From: Rhizobium anhuiense
GTDB taxonomy: Bacteria > Pseudomonadota > Alphaproteobacteria > Rhizobiales > Rhizobiaceae
Assembly (NCBI RefSeq): GCF_003985145.1
Contig: NZ_ML133521.1
Location: 620,001 to 684,000, forward strand
DNA length: 64,000 nt
Direction of reading: 5' to 3'
The position numbers and the translations under genes were made by a program. The notes under the pieces were generated by a model. That model saw only the letters and a list, made by a program, of their open reading frames with translations, had not been told where the DNA came from and did not search any database. Within the stretch, counting starts at the first letter, position 1, and each line of letters starts with the position of its first letter. This document shows positions 18,342 through 28,686 of this stretch, piece by piece.

Positions 18342-18369
18342 ATATAATTCAGTGTCTTAGAATTTCAAG
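18342..18369 (-). promoter_or_regulatory. RpoH-like heat-shock promoter
   Basis: Reading leftwards, CTTGAA (18364-18369), 16 bases, then TTATAT (18342-18347). CTTGAA is the -35 of rhizobial RpoH promoters. The predicted transcript starts just before the ROSE leader. Confidence 0.6.
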
Positions 18370-18456
18370 GGGAGTGGAATTTCTCGGTGGAAAAAATTGA
18401 AAATTTTCCGAGGCGCCACCATATCTGGGCCGAGCGGGAGAGAGGAGAAAGTTGCT

Positions 18457-18681
18457 ATGATAATGACCGCAGACGACGTCATCGCCGTGCTTGGGCCTGC
18501 CGACGAAACGCTGGTGGCTGAAGTCATCGCGACAGGTGCGACCAAGACTGAACTTGCCGAGGCATTTGCGTGGGCCAACAACGACGAAGCCTTGATGGGC
18601 GAAGGTCGCCGTCTGCCGACAGGCAGGGTTGCCGCGCTCGTTGATCTGCTTTCCGCCGAGGAGGAAGAGCAGGATAGATGA
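18457..18681 (+). CDS. Small conserved hypothetical protein
   Basis: 74 residues: MIMTADDVIAVLGPADETLVAEVIATGATKTELAEAFAWANNDEALMGEGRRLPTGRVAALVDLLSAEEEEQDR. It is mostly helical with an acidic end. A GAGGAG sequence lies 9 bases before the ATG at 18457. The sequence type, often found beside heat-shock genes in rhizobia, is conserved but has no named domain that I know. It diverges from the IbpA-like gene. Confidence 0.75.
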   Translation: MIMTADDVIAVLGPADETLVAEVIATGATKTELAEAFAWANNDEALMGEGRRLPTGRVAALVDLLSAEEEEQDR

Positions 18682-18721
18682 CATCACTGGCCGCTGCTCC
18701 GGGCGCGATCGACGCAACCGG

Positions 18722-20926
18722 TCATGCCGTCGCGAGCACGCGGATGTTGCCCTTGCGATCGATCACGTCCACAACGACATTGAGTCCGGAACGTCGAATG
18801 GCGATGTCTGCCGAACCATTGCCGATTAACAGGTGTCGCAACGTGACCTCATCGAGGAAGCTCGGAAGGCGCGGCTCGTTCAAGCTGATCTGCAAGGCGT
18901 TCGGATCGAACTCAAGACCGAGACACGACTGCAATAACGACAAAGGCGTTGCCGCCGCCCATGCCTGCGGCGAGCAGGCGACCGGATAGAAGGTCGGTCC
19001 CTGCGCGCGCCTGCGCGGCAGGCCGCAGAAAAGTTCGGGAAGCCGCCGCAATTCGATATAGGTCGAAGCGGCAAAGAGTCCCTCAAAGATCCGCGCGGCT
19101 TCCGCGCGATAGCCATAGCGAGCAAGCCCCCTGGCGATCAGGGCGTTGTCGTGCGGCCAGATCGAGCCGTTGTGATAGCTCATGGGATTGTAGAGCGCCT
19201 CTGTGGAGGCAATGGTGCGGATGCCCCAGCCACAGAAGGACGAGGCACTCATCAGAGTGAGGGTGAGCTGTCTGGCCCGTTCGGGATAGGCGATGCCGGT
19301 GAACAGGGCATGGCCGGCATTGGAGGAGCGGACCCTGCAGGGTCGCTTGTCGCCATCGAGCGCCAGCACGTAGGTGCCAAGTTCCTCGTCGAAGAAGCTC
19401 GTATCAAAGGTGCTACGCAGCCCCTCCGCACGCGCTAAGAAGCCGGCGGCCCGTTCCGGCCGGCCGAGGCGCTGAAAGATCTCGGCCGCCGCCTGCCACG
19501 CGCCATAGACGTAGGCCTGAACTTCGGCGATCGCGATCGGACCCTTGGCGAGCGTCCCGTCCGCGTGGAAAATGGAGTCGTGGCTGTCCTTCCATGCCTG
19601 GTTGACCAACCCTTCTTCCGTCTGTCGCCCATATTCGACGAAGCCGTCGCCGTCGCGATCGCCATGGTCATCAATCCATGTCAGTGCGGCTTCGATATGC
19701 GGCAGGAGACGGTCGATGGTCGCAAAATCACCGGTTCGCCCGAGATATTCACCGGCCAACATCACGAACAACGGCGTCGAATCGATGCTGCCGTAATAGC
19801 GGCGAAAAGGAACCTCGCCGAGCTCGGCCATTTCGCCACAGCGCACCTCGTGCAGGATCTTGCCGGGTTCCGCATCTGCGACTGGATCGATCTCCGTTGC
19901 CTGGTTGGTTGCCAAGTGGCCAAGAACTCCGCGTGCGATCTCCGGATCGAGCCAGAGCGTCTCCAGCGCCGTAATCAGAGCATCGCGCCCGAAGACTGTG
20001 CTGAACCAGGGAATCCCGGCGTAGGGATAGGGGCCTTCTGGCTTGTCGGTCATCAGCATGTAGAGATCGGAGATGCTGCGTTGGGCGACTTCGTTGAAGA
20101 TTTCGTTCGACGTTGTGATCGAGGCGGCGCGCGACGAAGAGGCGCGCAGGGCTCTGCGCGAATCCCGCAGCGCAAGGAAGAACGAACGATGGCCGGGTTT
20201 TCGAGTCTCCTTCTGGTCACAGCCGATTTCTATGAACAGAGACCGGCTCTCGTGCGGCGCCAGCTGGAGATTATAAGTGACATGGCCGGTGGTGAGTTCG
20301 GTCGGCTTCGGATCGAAGGAAAGTTGCGTTGATCGATTTTGGTTGTCGAGGCCGATATAGGAGAGAAAGACACAATCCTGCTCAACGACAGGAGAAAGAT
20401 GGCGCCCTCTTTTTGCCCTTACGGTTCCGCGAACTTCGAAGAGATCGGCGAAATCCGCTCCGAAAGTCATCTCGATACGAATGGGCCGCGGGCGGTCATC
20501 AAAATTCCTTATCGACAGTCGCTCGTAGCACTGAGCATTCCAGAGGAAGCGAGACCTGCGCAGGTGGATGACGTCGTGGCCGAGGACAAGCCGACCCTTG
20601 TCGTCGAAGAGGTCGGGATTGGTGAGGTCGCAGGTGAGCGTCGCGTTGTCATCGCGCAGTATCGACGACAGCAGCATTGGGGGCTTGCCGTTGATCGTCA
20701 GGCTGAGATGCGAGAGATATCGGGTATCGCGATGAAACAGGCCTTCCGGGCTGTCTGGTCCCGAAACTGCATCGCCATTGTGATCAAAGACGGCGAAAGT
20801 ATCGCCGTGCTTTAGAGTGAGCGGCCGGCGCTCCTGCAGTGATGAGGTAGCCGGAATGAAAAATTTCTCGACCGTTGCCATCGGGCCGGACGATGCTGGC
20901 ACTGGGCTGCTGTCTATAGAAGACAT
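18722..20926 (-). CDS. Glycogen debranching / amylo-alpha-1,6-glucosidase family protein
   Basis: 734 residues, soluble. The N-terminal domain (LTLKHGDTFAVFDHNGDAVSGPDSPEGLFHRDTRYLSHLSLTINGK) is the GDE_N_bis fold. The C-terminal two thirds are an (alpha/alpha)6 toroid typical of GH15/GH63-like enzymes, with GIPWFSTVFGRDALITALETLWLDPEIA, RYYGSIDSTPLFVMLAGEYL, QAWKDSHDSI and YHNGSIWPHDNALIARGLARYG. Such enzymes release glucose from 1,6-branched oligosaccharides, although the exact substrate is unclear. A strong AGGAGGAG precedes the ATG at 20926. The glycosyltransferase gene ends 16 bases upstream, so the two are an operon, perhaps making and remodelling a storage or osmoprotectant glucan. Confidence 0.88.
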   Translation of the reverse strand: MSSIDSSPVPASSGPMATVEKFFIPATSSLQERRPLTLKHGDTFAVFDHNGDAVSGPDSPEGLFHRDTRYLSHLSLTINGKPPMLLSSILRDDNATLTCDLTNPDLFDDKGRLVLGHDVIHLRRSRFLWNAQCYERLSIRNFDDRPRPIRIEMTFGADFADLFEVRGTVRAKRGRHLSPVVEQDCVFLSYIGLDNQNRSTQLSFDPKPTELTTGHVTYNLQLAPHESRSLFIEIGCDQKETRKPGHRSFFLALRDSRRALRASSSRAASITTSNEIFNEVAQRSISDLYMLMTDKPEGPYPYAGIPWFSTVFGRDALITALETLWLDPEIARGVLGHLATNQATEIDPVADAEPGKILHEVRCGEMAELGEVPFRRYYGSIDSTPLFVMLAGEYLGRTGDFATIDRLLPHIEAALTWIDDHGDRDGDGFVEYGRQTEEGLVNQAWKDSHDSIFHADGTLAKGPIAIAEVQAYVYGAWQAAAEIFQRLGRPERAAGFLARAEGLRSTFDTSFFDEELGTYVLALDGDKRPCRVRSSNAGHALFTGIAYPERARQLTLTLMSASSFCGWGIRTIASTEALYNPMSYHNGSIWPHDNALIARGLARYGYRAEAARIFEGLFAASTYIELRRLPELFCGLPRRRAQGPTFYPVACSPQAWAAATPLSLLQSCLGLEFDPNALQISLNEPRLPSFLDEVTLRHLLIGNGSADIAIRRSGLNVVVDVIDRKGNIRVLATA

Positions 20927-20942
20927 TGCTCCTCCTGAAATC

Positions 20943-22037
20943 TCAGACGACGAGCTGCAAGTCGAGCGGCTGCCCGTTCGACCGGCGAACTGGAGCGACT
21001 TTGGAACGGACGCCGGGTAGGCTACGGTAGAGGTCGAGGTAGTCGTACGCCATCCTTTCCGCGGTAAAGCGCTTCTCGAACGTGGCCCGCACCTTGTGGC
21101 GATCCATCCGAAGCGCCCATTCGACGTTCTCGGCCGCGTCGGTGACGCTGTCGACCAGAATTCCGGACACGCCGTTGTCGATCACCTCCGGCACCGAGCC
21201 GCAGCCGAAGGCGACGACCGGAGTGCCGCAGGCCATTGCCTCGATCATCACCAGTCCGAACGGCTCCGGCCAATCGATCGGGAAAAGCAAGGCTCCTGCA
21301 TTTCCAAGGAAGGTTGCTTTCTGATGCTCATCGATCTCGCCGATGAACTCGACATTGGAATGACGTTTCATCATCGGCTCGATGACCGTTTCCCAGTAGG
21401 CCATGTCGGCATTGTCGATCTTGGCGGCGATCTTCAGCTGCATGCCGACTTTTGCCGCGATCTCTATTGCACGATCGGGTCGCTTTTCCGGCGAAATGCG
21501 GCCGAGAAACGCAAGGTAATCGCCCTTTGGCTTTTCCGTGAAAGGCAGCAGACCGGTGGGCAGACCGTGGTAAACCGTTCCCGCCCAATGGACCGGTGGC
21601 ATAGGCCTACGTTGGTCATTGGAGATCGAAACGACCGGAACATCTGCGAAGGTCTGGTAGAAGGGCTTGAGATCCGGCAGATCCAGACGGCCGTGCAAGG
21701 TTGTCAGCGTGCGGTCGGCAAAATTTCGGATCAGCGGGAAATGCAACAGATCGATATGGAAATGCAGGACATCAAACTCATGCGCGCGGCAGCGAATTTC
21801 CTCCAGCATCACAATCTGATGCGGCAGTTGGTCCTTGACCGCCGGGTTAAGCCGCAGCGCAACGTCCGCGCAGGATACGAGCCGGGCGTCGGTGACGGAG
21901 TCGCCGCTGGCAAAAAGCGTGACGTCGTGGCCCTGCGAGACAAGTTCTTCGGTGAGATAGGATACAATCCGCTCCGTTCCCCCATAGAGCTTCGGCGGAA
22001 CGCTTTCGGGGAGCGGCGCGATCTGAGCGATCTTCAT
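20943..22037 (-). CDS. Family 4 glycosyltransferase
   Basis: 364 residues. GT-B fold. The N-terminal half has MKIAQIAPLPESVPPKLYGGTERIVSYLTEEL (donor-domain loop with GGTE) and LHFHIDLLHFP. The C-terminal half has FLGRISPEKRPDRAIEIA, the KIAAKI nucleotide-sugar strand, and the retaining motif EPFGLVMIEAMACGTPVVAFGCGSVPEVI with its EX7E pair. The ATG at 22037 has GGAGG at good spacing and is preferred to a TTG two codons upstream. It transfers a sugar, probably glucose from a nucleotide donor. Paired with the debranching-type enzyme downstream, it may act in glucan metabolism. Confidence 0.92.
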   Translation of the reverse strand: MKIAQIAPLPESVPPKLYGGTERIVSYLTEELVSQGHDVTLFASGDSVTDARLVSCADVALRLNPAVKDQLPHQIVMLEEIRCRAHEFDVLHFHIDLLHFPLIRNFADRTLTTLHGRLDLPDLKPFYQTFADVPVVSISNDQRRPMPPVHWAGTVYHGLPTGLLPFTEKPKGDYLAFLGRISPEKRPDRAIEIAAKVGMQLKIAAKIDNADMAYWETVIEPMMKRHSNVEFIGEIDEHQKATFLGNAGALLFPIDWPEPFGLVMIEAMACGTPVVAFGCGSVPEVIDNGVSGILVDSVTDAAENVEWALRMDRHKVRATFEKRFTAERMAYDYLDLYRSLPGVRSKVAPVRRSNGQPLDLQLVV

Positions 22038-22124
22038 CGGCAAAACCTCCTCAGTTGAGCAAAGAGTCGTCGGTAAAAATCTTCTCCGCGTCCGAAACAG
22101 GCACGCGGCGGTCAGGGGGAGCGG

Positions 22125-22544
22125 TTAGATCTCGAATGGTTGTCTGAGTCCTCGTTTCCAGTAGCTGCACAGACCGAAGCCGCCGGATCGGTGCGACAGC
22201 GATCTACGGCGGCGGCTTTGGCTGTCATTGACGGAAGCCGTCTGCTTTTGCGCTGATGTGTTTTGATCGTCACCATCGAGAGCCTTCAAGGTCGCAAGAA
22301 CCTCATCATAGGAGACAATCCGTTCTGTCCCGGGATAGCGTCGCCAGGCTGGCATGGATTCGATTGCACATACGTCGGACGCCCAAGAGGCCAGAATAGC
22401 CCGCTTCTCGTCCTTGCTGATATTGTCCGCCAACAGCACGTGGCGGGGATGATCGAAATGCATGGCCGGGTGCAACAGATGCGCGGCGCTTATTGTTGCT
22501 GCGGCATGCTTGGCTGCAGAATTGCTATCAGTTTCCTTTCTCAT
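22125..22544 (-). CDS. Conserved hypothetical protein
   Basis: 139 residues from MRKETDSNSAAKHAAATISA, with GGAG upstream. The core (HLLHPAMHFDHPRHVLLADNISKDEKRAILASWASDVCAIESMPAWRRYPG) is a pattern I have seen in rhizobial proteins near stress genes: a His/Pro-rich strand, a helix starting ISKDEKRAILASWASD, and a conserved P-A-R-R-Y-P loop. The C-terminal third (Ser/Arg-rich) looks unstructured. Function unknown. Confidence 0.7.
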   Translation of the reverse strand: MRKETDSNSAAKHAAATISAAHLLHPAMHFDHPRHVLLADNISKDEKRAILASWASDVCAIESMPAWRRYPGTERIVSYDEVLATLKALDGDDQNTSAQKQTASVNDSQSRRRRSLSHRSGGFGLCSYWKRGLRQPFEI

Positions 22545-22594
22545 GTTCTGACTCCACGGATATAGGACCAATGGACGTTGTCGACTCTCCCATG

Positions 22595-22840
22595 TCACGC
22601 GGCCTGGGTGGGTTGCTTTTCGAACAGTCCGCGCGCGGCCCGAACCATGGTCTTCAGGTGTTCGGGATTGCGAACGCCCTGCCGATAAAGCTCCACGACG
22701 ATTGCCGCGATGCGTTCAGCTTCTTCAGAATTGCGAGGCAAGTCCGCCACAGTTCTGAGGTCATCGAAGACGTGTCGGCAGACTTCGAGGTCACGGGAAT
22801 CAAGCGGCGCTTGCGACTTCTTGATGATCGTTTGAACCAT
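22595..22840 (-). CDS. Small helical hypothetical protein
   Basis: 81 residues from MVQTIIKKSQAPLDSRDLEVC, with GGAGG 5 bases upstream. The rest (HVFDDLRTVADLPRNSEEAERIAAIVVELYRQGVRNPEHLKTMVRAARGLF) is two or three amphipathic helices. Same strand and close to groEL upstream (55 bases from its stop) and the hypothetical gene downstream, so it may ride on groESL transcripts. No named domain recognised. Confidence 0.75.
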   Translation of the reverse strand: MVQTIIKKSQAPLDSRDLEVCRHVFDDLRTVADLPRNSEEAERIAAIVVELYRQGVRNPEHLKTMVRAARGLFEKQPTQAA

Positions 22841-22894
22841 TTGTTCCTCCATTGCTGGAGGCCCGCCCTTCAAGAGCAGGGCGGGCCGGCGGCC

Positions 22895-24547
<1,653 letters not shown>

Positions 24548-24580
24548 CTATTTGACTGATAGATTGGTGGGGTGGACGGC

Positions 24581-24895
24581 TCAGGCGGCCTGCTTCTGCT
24601 CTGCCGGGGCTTCGATGACGCCCATGACATCGCTTTCTTTCATGATCAACAGGTCCTCGCCGTTGATCTTGATCTCTGTGCCGGACCATTTGCCGAACAG
24701 GATGCGATCGCCAGCCTTGACGTCAAGCACCTGGATCTGGCCGGCATCGTTGCGCGCGCCGGGGCCGACGGCGATGACCTCGCCTTCCTGAGGTTTTTCC
24801 TTGGCGGTATCGGGAATGATGATTCCGCCTTTGGTTTTCTCTTCAGACTCAACCCGGCGGACAAGAATGCGATCATGAAGCGGTCGGAACGACAT
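24581..24895 (-). CDS. groES: Co-chaperonin GroES
   Basis: 104 residues; forms the heptameric lid of Gro[48 protein letters not shown] contains the mobile loop that docks to GroEL ([11 protein letters not shown]), and [32 protein letters not shown] closes the barrel. GGAGGG lies 6 bases before the ATG. First gene of the groESL operon, with a CIRCE-like operator and an RpoH-like promoter upstream. Confidence 0.97.
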   Translation of the reverse strand: MSFRPLHDRILVRRVESEEKTKGGIIIPDTAKEKPQEGEVIAVGPGARNDAGQIQVLDVKAGDRILFGKWSGTEIKINGEDLLIMKESDVMGVIEAPAEQKQAA

Positions 24896-25000
24896 GTTTT
24901 CCCTCCGATGGACAAACAATGATGACGTTGTTCCCCCGCCCGGACCGGATGACTAGTCCGGGCGGGTGCAAAACCTCACTCGAGCGTTTTGCGCAAAATG

Positions 25001-25029
25001 ATCTGGTTTGTCGGTTTTTTGATTTCAAG
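25001..25029 (-). promoter_or_regulatory. RpoH-like promoter of groESL
   Basis: Reading leftwards, CTTGAA (25024-25029), 17 bases, CCAGAT (25001-25006). This resembles the rhizobial RpoH pattern (CTTGAA with a CYATNT-like -10), one base off in the -10. It lies about 105 bases before the groES start. Confidence 0.55.
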
Positions 25030-25046
25030 AGGTCAAAACAAAAAAA

Positions 25047-25073
25047 TTAGCACTCTTCATCGCCGGCTGCTAA
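25047..25073 (-). promoter_or_regulatory. CIRCE-like HrcA operator, imperfect
   Basis: TTAGCACTC, nine bases, GGCTGCTAA. The first arm matches CIRCE exactly, and the second matches seven of nine bases of GAGTGCTAA. CIRCE is the binding site of the HrcA repressor of groE operons. It sits upstream of, not over, the RpoH-like promoter. Confidence 0.7.
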
Positions 25074-25485
25074 CACACTGGAAAAACACAACAACAACGC
25101 CTCCGGTATTCAAAAATCGGTGATGACCGCAAAATTTACAGAACCCTGCAGGCTGTCGCGAAACCGAGATGAATCGGCATGATTGGCCTATGGCGACAGA
25201 TCTTTTCGCTTCCCGGCGATAGAGCGGTCACGAGCCACGGCGTGGGGCATGTTGCGTCTGCTGACCGACAATACGAATAGTGTCGGCAAGCATTAGGATC
25301 GGGGAAGACGCCGATCAACGGCACCCCAAGCGTTCAGTGGAAGGTGGGCCCGCCAATTCGGCCCGAGAACACAGCTAAGATCAACGATTGACGAGCATTT
25401 TGACTGGTCGACAAGGCAAGATCAGAAGTGGCCATGCACCAGGTTAACACTGGGAGCTGATCCCCACCAAATATACGCAAAAATC

Positions 25486-25505
25486 GCCCCGCGGAGACGC
25501 GGGGC
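25486..25505 (-). terminator. Rho-independent terminator, leftward
   Basis: Perfect 8-base arms GCCCCGCG and CGCGGGGC around GAGA, followed leftwards by GATTTTTGCG. It is the only clear terminator between the MFS gene, which ends at 25727, and the groESL promoter region, and probably stops transcripts coming from the MFS gene or an unseen small RNA. The remainder of 25074-25726 shows no gene. Confidence 0.6.
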
Positions 25506-25726
25506 GCAATGGTGAGCGGACATGGAAAGGCGGACGTTAGCGAAAAATCGCAATCACATCCGCGCTCAAAACGCGACGCTCCAGAAAAAGTTCCAGCAGT
25601 GACTAAGTAATTTGAACTGAAATAAATTCCGCGCGACAGAGGGGCACGACCTGCCTTTGACGCTGGCTATGCTCGGATCGGCCGCAAATTGGCGCTCGAC
25701 AGATCCACCTTTCGCTCGGCGACCGG

Positions 25727-26899
25727 TTAACGTTGGTTTGCGATGCTCCGCCAGGCTGGCCTCGCCAAATACGCTGTCAGGCCGATGGCGAGACAGCCTG
25801 CGGTACTGAACAAGATGATCTCAAACGTGGCGGAGGGTCCACCGGCACTTTGGGCGATCCATCCAAATACAGCCGAAGAGATCGCAACTCCGAAAAACAC
25901 AAGGGTGTTGAGAAAGCCCAACAAAAGGCCTCGGTGCTTGGAAGGTGCAAGTTCCTGCGCTTCGGCCATAACCAGGGGATGGAGGTTGCCGATTGAATAA
26001 AGCAGGCAGATCAGAGCGACGGCGGCGACAATACTGGAGCCGGGTGAAACGGCCATGGCGAAAGCGGCGATCGTCCCCGCGACCATCCCAGCCGTCACGA
26101 TGCTTCGCGGTGACACTTTGGATACGAGCGCGGGAATAGCAAAGGACGTCCCTATGCCGACGGCGCTCACGATCGTCAGCGCGAAACCTGAGACACGCTG
26201 ATCCGCGGAGAACACCCCGGACAGGTAAGGGGTCGCCCAAGCATTGCGAAAAGTCCCTCCGAGCGACAGGGTTAGGCATATTGGCAAGAGGTAGACTAAG
26301 CCCGCTGGCCTGCTCTCAGTCGCCTCTTCCGATTGTCCTTCTTGTGGCGTTGGTGCCATTTGAAAGGCGACGCCAACCGCGCAAAGCGCCATCGCTGACG
26401 CTGCAACAAGCATCGCCCCGCGCCACCCGAGGACTTCAGAAAGCCAAACCATAGGCGACGCCGATAGAAGGGCGCCGATGGTGCCAACAGCGCTGACGGC
26501 GGTGATCTTTCTCCGCGCGGCCACCCCGTCGCCAAGACTTCCGAACTGATAGACCACTCCCATGAAGATCGGCGCGCATCCCGCGCCCAGGACCGCCTGA
26601 CCGGCAACAAGCTGTCCGGCCGTTCGTGCCATGGCGACCAACGCGGCCCCCATGGCGCCGACGATCATTAAAACAGTCATAGGCGTTCCTGCGCCGAAGC
26701 GGTCGAAGGCTGAGCCCAGTGGCATCTGCAGCAGCCCGAACGAAATGAAGAAGGCCGACGCCGCGTATCCATAGCGGCTGGGGTCGAGATCGATGTCGGC
26801 AGCGACCATCGGACCGACCACGCCGAAATAGCTGCGAAAGAACATGCTCATCAGAAAGGCAAGAGCGAGGACGAAGAACTGCTTCCTGTTGTTGTGCAT
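25727..26899 (-). CDS. Major facilitator superfamily transporter
   Basis: About 390 residues and 12 predicted membrane helices from the ATG at 26899 (MHNNRKQFFVLALAFLMSMFFRSYFGVVGPMVAADIDLDPS). The first loop region GSAFDRFGAGTPMTVLMIVGAMGAA carries a motif-A-like sequence between helices 2 and 3, and helix 4 follows in LVAGQAVLGAGCAPIFMGVVYQFGSL. The second half begins about residue 200 after a charged loop (PQEGQSEEATESRPAG). The family resembles nitrate/cyanate-type or drug-efflux MFS carriers with GVVGPMVAADI; the substrate is unknown. The neighbours do not clarify it. Confidence 0.9.
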   Translation of the reverse strand: MHNNRKQFFVLALAFLMSMFFRSYFGVVGPMVAADIDLDPSRYGYAASAFFISFGLLQMPLGSAFDRFGAGTPMTVLMIVGAMGAALVAMARTAGQLVAGQAVLGAGCAPIFMGVVYQFGSLGDGVAARRKITAVSAVGTIGALLSASPMVWLSEVLGWRGAMLVAASAMALCAVGVAFQMAPTPQEGQSEEATESRPAGLVYLLPICLTLSLGGTFRNAWATPYLSGVFSADQRVSGFALTIVSAVGIGTSFAIPALVSKVSPRSIVTAGMVAGTIAAFAMAVSPGSSIVAAVALICLLYSIGNLHPLVMAEAQELAPSKHRGLLLGFLNTLVFFGVAISSAVFGWIAQSAGGPSATFEIILFSTAGCLAIGLTAYLARPAWRSIANQR

Positions 26900-27004
26900 C
26901 AAGCGTCCGCCGTTTGCGAGATCCAGAAGCAATGTCAATCGGTGCGAATGGTTCCGAACCGACGACGCCAAGCGCCCCTAACTCTTGCAGATCGTTCTCT
27001 CGAA

Positions 27005-28030
27005 TTATTCCTCAGCGTCGGAATACGTTTTGAATTGCAGTTTCAGAAGCGATGCGTCCACCGACAGGACGAAACCTGTCGGCGCGTAGCCAACAGTGAC
27101 ATCGCCGAAGGCGGAGAGACTGGAGTTGATGAGTCGAAAGCCGAACCCCTTCTTATCCGGCGCTTCTACCGCAGGGCCACCGACCTCCCGCCAACGGAAG
27201 TCTAGGCGCTTGTCACCCGCCTCGTCGCGCACAGACCAATCGATTTCGACTATCCCGGTCTCTCCCGATAGCGCACCATACTTGTTGGCGTTGGTGACAA
27301 GTTCGTGCAGCACGAGGGAGAAGCAAAGAGCCGCCTGAGGACCCAATTCAACAGCAGGACCGCTTGCTTTGAACCGTTCCGACGTCTCTAGTCCGAGATT
27401 GATAGCCGTCGCCTCGACAATCGCCGTCAGGGTAGCGCCCAGCCAATTCCGCTGTAGCAAAATTTCGTGCGCTTTGGCATATGCATTGATCCGTGCCGAG
27501 ATCGCCTGTTCCGCATCCTCTATAGAGCTCGCGTTTCGGAAGGATTGGCTGGTGATAGCCTGAATGACGGTGAGCGTATTCTTCATCCGGTGCGAGAGCT
27601 CGTGCATCAGAACGCGCTGTCGTTCCTCGTTCTCTCTCTGCTCTGTCTGATCTCTGAGAATCTTCACGAAGCCCTCGACTTCGCCGTCATCCGTCGTCAA
27701 TGCCATCATCTGACCCGACGCCCAAAACAACGAGCCGTCCTTGCGAACGTGCCAGCGCTCGTCATTGCCATGACCTTCGGTCAAAGCGGCGGTCATTTCC
27801 CGTTGAAGAACCCCCGCCTGCCGGTCTTCCTCGGTGAAAATCACGGCCGCAGGCCGGCCGACCATCTCGGCCTCATCCCATCCGAGGATCCGTCGCGCGC
27901 CCTCATTCCAGGTGGTCACCAGCCCATCCAGATCTGTCGAGATGATCGCATATTCGATCGCACTTTGGAGAATGGCTTCGAGAAAGCGCTCTCGGGAGCG
28001 ACTGGAGTTGGAAAAGAGTTTCATGATCAT
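27005..28030 (-). CDS. PAS-HWE histidine kinase, soluble
   Basis: 341 residues without a membrane helix. A PAS domain covers residues ~20-135 (AIISTDLDGLVTTWNEGARRILGWDEAEMVGRPAAVIF...FVKILRDQTEQ). It is followed by the HWE kinase core: HELSHRMKNTLTVIQAI carries the phosphorylated His (residue ~145), then HELVTNANKYGALS and WREVGGPAV. This kinase family often senses light, redox or general stress and, in rhizobia, feeds the PhyR-EcfG general stress response. Here it stands alone without a partner regulator nearby, so its output is unknown. A second ATG at 28024 is possible. Confidence 0.93.
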   Translation of the reverse strand: MIMKLFSNSSRSRERFLEAILQSAIEYAIISTDLDGLVTTWNEGARRILGWDEAEMVGRPAAVIFTEEDRQAGVLQREMTAALTEGHGNDERWHVRKDGSLFWASGQMMALTTDDGEVEGFVKILRDQTEQRENEERQRVLMHELSHRMKNTLTVIQAITSQSFRNASSIEDAEQAISARINAYAKAHEILLQRNWLGATLTAIVEATAINLGLETSERFKASGPAVELGPQAALCFSLVLHELVTNANKYGALSGETGIVEIDWSVRDEAGDKRLDFRWREVGGPAVEAPDKKGFGFRLINSSLSAFGDVTVGYAPTGFVLSVDASLLKLQFKTYSDAEE

Positions 28031-28221
28031 ATGATGGCCCGATCCTTCCCAGGGCCCGCAAGAAAAAGGGCCTCATCCTGTTTCTAGGACGCCGCCTGAC
28101 ATTGGGGACGGCGCTGGCGTTTGCAATGGGCTACTCGACGGTTCTGACGGTCCTTGAATGATCGGCTATCCCTAACAATATCATTTCGACAGGACCATTG
28201 GTGGCATGAAAGGAGGAAAAA

Positions 28222-28533
28222 ATGCCGCAGAACGATGTTCCATGGACCCAGCCGGTAAGAATCCGGCTGCAGTGCGGTTTGGAGCGCAGTTTCACAGGCG
28301 CATACGACGCCTTGGACTTTCTCGAAAACGAATGGCCGTTGCGTCACGGAGAGCGCCACGAGCGAGCAGTCAAGACGTGCCGTGGCGCCCTCAACGACAC
28401 CACCGCCGGCATTATCGCGCGGGAGGCCTTCGTGGCCGCCTGCTTGGAAGCCGGCATGCCGTCCGTTCTTGTTCCTTGGAAGAGAAAGCCGACCGCGCAT
28501 CCGGCTCGGCCTGCGCGCCTTGCTATCATCTAG
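28222..28533 (+). CDS. DUF982-family protein
   Basis: 103 residues. MPQNDVPWTQPVRIRLQCGLERSFTGAYDALDFLENEWPLRHGERHERAVKTCRGALNDTTAGIIAREAFVAACLEAGM shows the DUF982 pattern with the conserved YDALDFLxxxWP segment and a long helical half. A strong AAAGGAGG precedes the ATG. The last residues are Pro/Arg-rich and may be disordered. A paralogue is at 12353. A 10-base-stem hairpin (28547-28572) lies 14 bases beyond the stop. Confidence 0.85.
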   Translation: MPQNDVPWTQPVRIRLQCGLERSFTGAYDALDFLENEWPLRHGERHERAVKTCRGALNDTTAGIIAREAFVAACLEAGMPSVLVPWKRKPTAHPARPARLAII

Positions 28534-28546
28534 GGGTATCAGTGAC

Positions 28547-28572
28547 GACCTCGCCTCATCGGAGGCGAGGTC
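28547..28572. terminator. Hairpin after the DUF982 gene
   Basis: Arms GACCTCGCCT and AGGCGAGGTC (10 bases, perfect) around CATCGG. It lacks a following T-run on either strand, so it is only a possible terminator. Immediately beyond it, an orphan frame to 28661 ends GRAIFGTVAPVYDDIVVLGSPV and looks like the tail of a lost gene. Confidence 0.4.
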
Positions 28573-28686
28573 CGGCATAGCGCCTTCCCCGGCCGCGCTA
28601 TCTTCGGCACGGTCGCGCCGGTCTATGACGACATCGTGGTGCTGGGCTCGCCTGTCTAAGCAGCCTGGCAAATCTACGACAGCCGA

